A DNA stretch of 16,158 nt from CAZPMT01 sp964587655 (lineage in GTDB: Bacteria > Hydrogenedentota > Hydrogenedentia > Hydrogenedentales > SLHB01). The notes beneath the pieces are model-generated. The model searched no databases. It was not told the origin of the DNA and worked only from the letters and a program-made list of their open reading frames with translations. This document shows positions 13,804-16,158 of this stretch, in pieces. The first letter of the stretch is position 1. Each line of letters begins with the position of its first letter. Made by a program: the position numbers and the translations under genes. The stretch is taken from NCBI GenBank assembly GCA_964587655.1, contig CAZPMT010000132.1:1-16158 (forward strand), given 5' to 3'.

Positions 13804-14976
13804 CTAGTATTTTGGCACTCCACCGAGGCGAAACATCTCGCGTTTCCGGTCCAGATAATGAATGTAATTCTTCAATGGCACATCGGCCTGAACGCGATGG
13901 TCCACGCCTGGGATAAATCCGCCTTGCTCCACGTACGGTAGCAAACGCTTGAGTTCCTTGTCGATGGCTTTCTTGGATTCGAGCAGCTTCATCTTGTCGA
14001 AACCGCCCCATATGCGGACACGTTTCCCGAACCTCTCGCGTAGTGCGCACGGATCGCTTCCGCCATGGACCTCTACGGGGAACATCGTGTTCAGGCCGTT
14101 GTCGACAAACGTATCGACGATGGGCATGATGTTGCCGTCTGTATCCGTCGTGTAGACGCAGCACCCGTGCATGACCAGGAGATCGGCGATCCGCCGGTAC
14201 CACGGTCCCGCCGCGCTACGGAAGAAATCCGGCGACACGATGCATCCCATATTGAAGCAGATATCCTCCCAGCCCATGCAGAAATCGACCTGGATCTTCG
14301 GCAAGACCCGTTCGAGAACGCCCAACGCGCACGCGCCGAGAGCGTCAATGATCTCAATCAGCAGATCCGGATCCTCATACTGCATGATCGCGATGCCTTG
14401 GAACCCGATAAGGTTCCGCGCCACGCCTACCATGCTCCCGCCGAACACGCCCACGGGTTTCGTGCTCGATCTCAGCGCCGCGACCGACTTGTTCAGTGAC
14501 TCATAACGCCGAGGGTCCTCCGGGTCAAGCGCCGCTTTGAACGGTTCCCACGTGGCGCGATCCTTGATCGGGAATTCTATAAAGTGCGGTATCGACTTGT
14601 TCCCGTGCTTGTTGATCCGCGCCACGCAACCGTACCCATCGCGGGTCGTGATGTAATCGTCCGTCTCTTCAAGTGTGACACTCTCGAACAACGGGAACGG
14701 GCTCGAGTTGGCGTTCACCATATCCCAACTCTCGATGCCGAAATAGTCATACGCGGCGCCCTCATCCTTGATCTTTCTCGGCAACCCCTGCTTATGCCAG
14801 ATCCTCAGCGTCTCTTCCCAATAGCCGAACTCAAAATTAGGACGAAGCGGCGTCTCCTGAAAGAACATCGTTCGCCGAAACCGCTCCTTCAACGTCATCC
14901 CGGCTGAGGAGCGACCGGATGCTTTTCTGCCCTTTGACGACTTGCCTATGACGCCTTCGAGATCCTCGAAATCCAT
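13804..14976 (-). CDS. Uroporphyrinogen-decarboxylase-like protein lacking the HxC zinc motif
   Basis: The 390-aa protein belongs to the UroD-like methyltransferase superfamily. Evidence is the domain order, EETDDYITTRDGYG, FPIKDRATWEPFKAAL, a C-terminal VRIWGGFDKMKL, and GGFIPGVDHRVQADVPLKNY, the last being the typical family end. At the position where its neighbour has MHSCG it has TTDTDGN (YTTDTDGNIMPIVDTF), so the zinc-dependent thiol chemistry of MtaA is not expected. The start ATG 14974-14976 has AAGGAG (14983-14988) six bases upstream; earlier in-frame codons have no such site. It is upstream of, and co-directional with, the other UroD-like gene, with the long hairpin between them. It may handle a different substrate in the same methyl-transfer pathway; function unproven. 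Confidence 0.87.
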   Translation of the reverse strand: MDFEDLEGVIGKSSKGRKASGRSSAGMTLKERFRRTMFFQETPLRPNFEFGYWEETLRIWHKQGLPRKIKDEGAAYDYFGIESWDMVNANSSPFPLFESVTLEETDDYITTRDGYGCVARINKHGNKSIPHFIEFPIKDRATWEPFKAALDPEDPRRYESLNKSVAALRSSTKPVGVFGGSMVGVARNLIGFQGIAIMQYEDPDLLIEIIDALGACALGVLERVLPKIQVDFCMGWEDICFNMGCIVSPDFFRSAAGPWYRRIADLLVMHGCCVYTTDTDGNIMPIVDTFVDNGLNTMFPVEVHGGSDPCALRERFGKRVRIWGGFDKMKLLESKKAIDKELKRLLPYVEQGGFIPGVDHRVQADVPLKNYIHYLDRKREMFRLGGVPKY

Positions 14977-15021
14977 CAATGACTCCTTCCAGCAAACGAT
15001 CCCTGACACGGAATGCGGTGG

Positions 15022-15030
15022 ATACTAGCA
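15022..15030 (-). promoter_or_regulatory. Candidate extended -10 promoter for the second UroD-like gene
   Basis: TGCTAGTAT on the minus strand gives a TGn extension plus TAGTAT (15022-15027). No good -35 is present at the right distance, so this rests on the extended -10 alone. Transcription would begin near 15015, about 40 nt before the ATG. Confidence 0.33.
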
Positions 15031-15094
15031 CGGCGTCATCGCCCGTTGCCAGCCTGCTCGAGGTCCTTTTTCCGTAGGGGCGTTCTTGGAAGTC

Positions 15095-15171
15095 CCCCTG
15101 CGCGGGAACTACGATGTGGGTGGCACGCATGGGTGTTTCCACAGGGGCGTCGGTCTTGGGATAGCTTCTAG
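15095..15171. mobile_element. Partial copy (right end) of the MITE-like element
   Basis: These 77 bp match 10674-10750 at 70 positions by my hand alignment, including the complete 16-bp right terminal repeat TTGGGATAGCTTCTAG at 15156-15171. The left half and the long hairpin are missing or unrecognisable. It lies in the divergent gap between the second UroD-like gene and the right-hand sigma-factor gene, 51 bp before the latter. Confidence 0.85.
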
Positions 15172-15206
15172 TGTCCTGCTTTTTCCGGGCCGACCGTCTA
15201 TTATGT

Positions 15207-15215
15207 AGAGGAGGT
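15207..15215 (+). promoter_or_regulatory. Strong ribosome binding site of the right-hand sigma-factor gene
   Basis: AGAGGAGGT lies six bases before the ATG at 15222 and fixes that start. Confidence 0.85.
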
Positions 15216-15221
15216 TAGGCC

Positions 15222-16158
15222 ATGCTTGAGATGATACGGACGGATCGAGGCGTTATTCGGAAGGTTCTGCGGGGAAACGCGGATGCGTTCCGCGTGCTTG
15301 TGGACCGGTATGGGGGGATGGTCTATGGGGTTGCGTACTCGCACGTGGGCAACGCGGTGGACGCGGAGGACATCGTTCAGGAGACGTTTGTCCGGCTTTT
15401 TCAGTGGCTGGACCGTCTTTCGTCGGAGAAGAGCGTGGGGGCATGGCTGTTCCAGGTGGCGCGCAATGCCTCGATCGATTGGGTTCGGAAGCGTGGGAGG
15501 GAGGCGGCATACCGCGCCGAGGAATTGGCCGAGGCGTCGAGCCTGCCGAATCCGGCGCGTGACGAATTGCATCGAGCGATTTGGGGGCAACTGGCGCGGC
15601 TCGACCCGGACCACCGGGAGATACTCGTACTCTATTATTTCAGAAGCAAGCGCCGGCGCGAGATCGCGCGCCTTCTGGGCATCTCTACCGACGCGGCGGC
15701 GAAACGGTTGCAACGGGCGCGGGATGACCTGGGCCGGCGATTGATTGATGCGCTGGGCGACGACTGGTCAGCGAAGAAAAATGATCGGTCGCGTGCCGCG
15801 CGCGTTATGGGCGCCGTGGCGGTGTCGCCCGTTGCGTGGAAGCCCTCGGCCTCGCTTGCGCTGAGCGGCGCGGCGATAGTAGGCGCAAGCGCCACGAAGG
15901 TCGTTACGGGGATCGCGCTGGCGGCGATCCTGATCTCCGCGCTCGTGTACGGCGGCTGGCGCTACATGTCCCGGCCCTTTGCCACGAAAGAGATCACGGC
16001 TGCAAGCACGTTTGAGTTCGAGCCGACGGCGGCGAAGACGCAGTCCAGCACGGAATCGCGCGCGCCCGGGACTGGCGGCACAAGGCAGGAGACGGCCACT
16101 TCGGAGGCCTCAGAGCCTGTGAACTTTTCAGTTTCTTGCGTTGAAACGTTCATAAAAT
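15222..16158 (+). CDS. ECF sigma factor with C-terminal transmembrane extension (partial at right edge)
   Basis: The frame is open from ATG 15222 to the window end (312 residues visible). Region 2 spans about 12-85 (LRGNADAFRVLVDRYGGMVY, DAEDIVQETFVRLFQWLD, VGAWLFQVARNASIDWVRKR). Region 4 spans about 113-175 (LDPDHREILVLYYFRSKRRR, IARLLGISTDAAAKRLQRA). These are followed by an Ala-rich linker, a single transmembrane helix at about 227-246 (VVTGIALAAILISALVYGGW) and a Ser/Thr/Glu-rich region that would lie outside the cytoplasm. Standard ECF factors end near residue 190, so this is a membrane-tethered sigma with its own sensor-like extension. Release by proteolysis or direct transmembrane signalling are both possible and unproven. 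The strong Shine-Dalgarno supports the start. The gene continues beyond the window, so the extracellular domain cannot be named. Confidence 0.9.
   Translation, partial: MLEMIRTDRGVIRKVLRGNADAFRVLVDRYGGMVYGVAYSHVGNAVDAEDIVQETFVRLFQWLDRLSSEKSVGAWLFQVARNASIDWVRKRGREAAYRAEELAEASSLPNPARDELHRAIWGQLARLDPDHREILVLYYFRSKRRREIARLLGISTDAAAKRLQRARDDLGRRLIDALGDDWSAKKNDRSRAARVMGAVAVSPVAWKPSASLALSGAAIVGASATKVVTGIALAAILISALVYGGWRYMSRPFATKEITAASTFEFEPTAAKTQSSTESRAPGTGGTRQETATSEASEPVNFSVSCVETFIK

Noticed and set aside
15199..15204. TATTAT as -10 box for the right-hand sigma-factor gene
   Set aside because: Transcription from it would start within or past the ribosome binding site at 15207-15215, and there is no matching -35.
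15283..15744. 153-aa plus-strand open frame starting MRSACLWTGM
   Set aside because: It is an alternative frame within the sigma-factor gene that starts at 15222; the latter has the strong ribosome binding site and the sigma motifs.

Overview
This GC-rich bacterial window carries nine recognisable complete protein genes, one gene cut by the right edge, one uncharacterised secreted protein, one tRNA, a small inverted-repeat transposable element with a second partial copy, and a separate long perfect inverted repeat. No single gene fixes the taxon. The combination points to the PVC/Planctomycetota-like part of the tree, with Candidatus Hydrogenedentota my best guess. The clues are an H-X-DG type prepilin-like protein, two uroporphyrinogen-decarboxylase-like (UroD) methyltransferases beside a corrinoid protein, two ECF sigma factors with unusual membrane partners, and an SLC13 permease with RCK_C domains. 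This is inference; no 16S or other marker is present.

Left third (1-5017): a prepilin-like protein (minus) is divergent from a helicase-exonuclease pair (plus) that matches the Bacillus MrfA/MrfB (YprA/YprB) DNA-repair system in gene order, motifs and catalytic residues. The two divergent promoters have their -35 boxes back to back around a dyad-symmetric, LacI-operator-like element. The pair is translationally coupled and converges on a SLC13-family permease (minus, 5018-6817).

Middle (6818-10400): a 744-bp gap upstream of the permease holds a near-consensus promoter, a second candidate promoter and two possible very small ORFs, then featureless sequence. Next comes a minus-strand cluster read from right to left: an ECF sigma factor, a single-pass membrane protein in the position of an anti-sigma factor, and a secreted protein. 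The secreted protein combines a Pro-rich part, a Gly/Tyr-rich repeat, a TolC-like helical hairpin and a secretin/STN-like C-terminal domain. A tRNA-Ala(CGC) with its own promoter lies upstream.

Right third (10536-16158): a 215-bp MITE-like element ends exactly on, and supplies, the stop codon of a homocysteine S-methyltransferase-like gene. Upstream of that gene on the minus strand are a corrinoid (B12-binding) protein and a UroD-like methyltransferase with a His-x-Cys zinc motif. Further upstream is a second UroD-like protein that lacks that motif, separated by a 41-bp-arm perfect hairpin. Together these look like a dispersed corrinoid-dependent methyl-transfer pathway with homocysteine as a plausible acceptor, functionally like a methionine synthase taken apart. 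A terminator-like hairpin interrupts it before the homocysteine enzyme. At the right edge is a plus-strand ECF sigma factor with a C-terminal transmembrane helix, preceded by a partial copy of the MITE.
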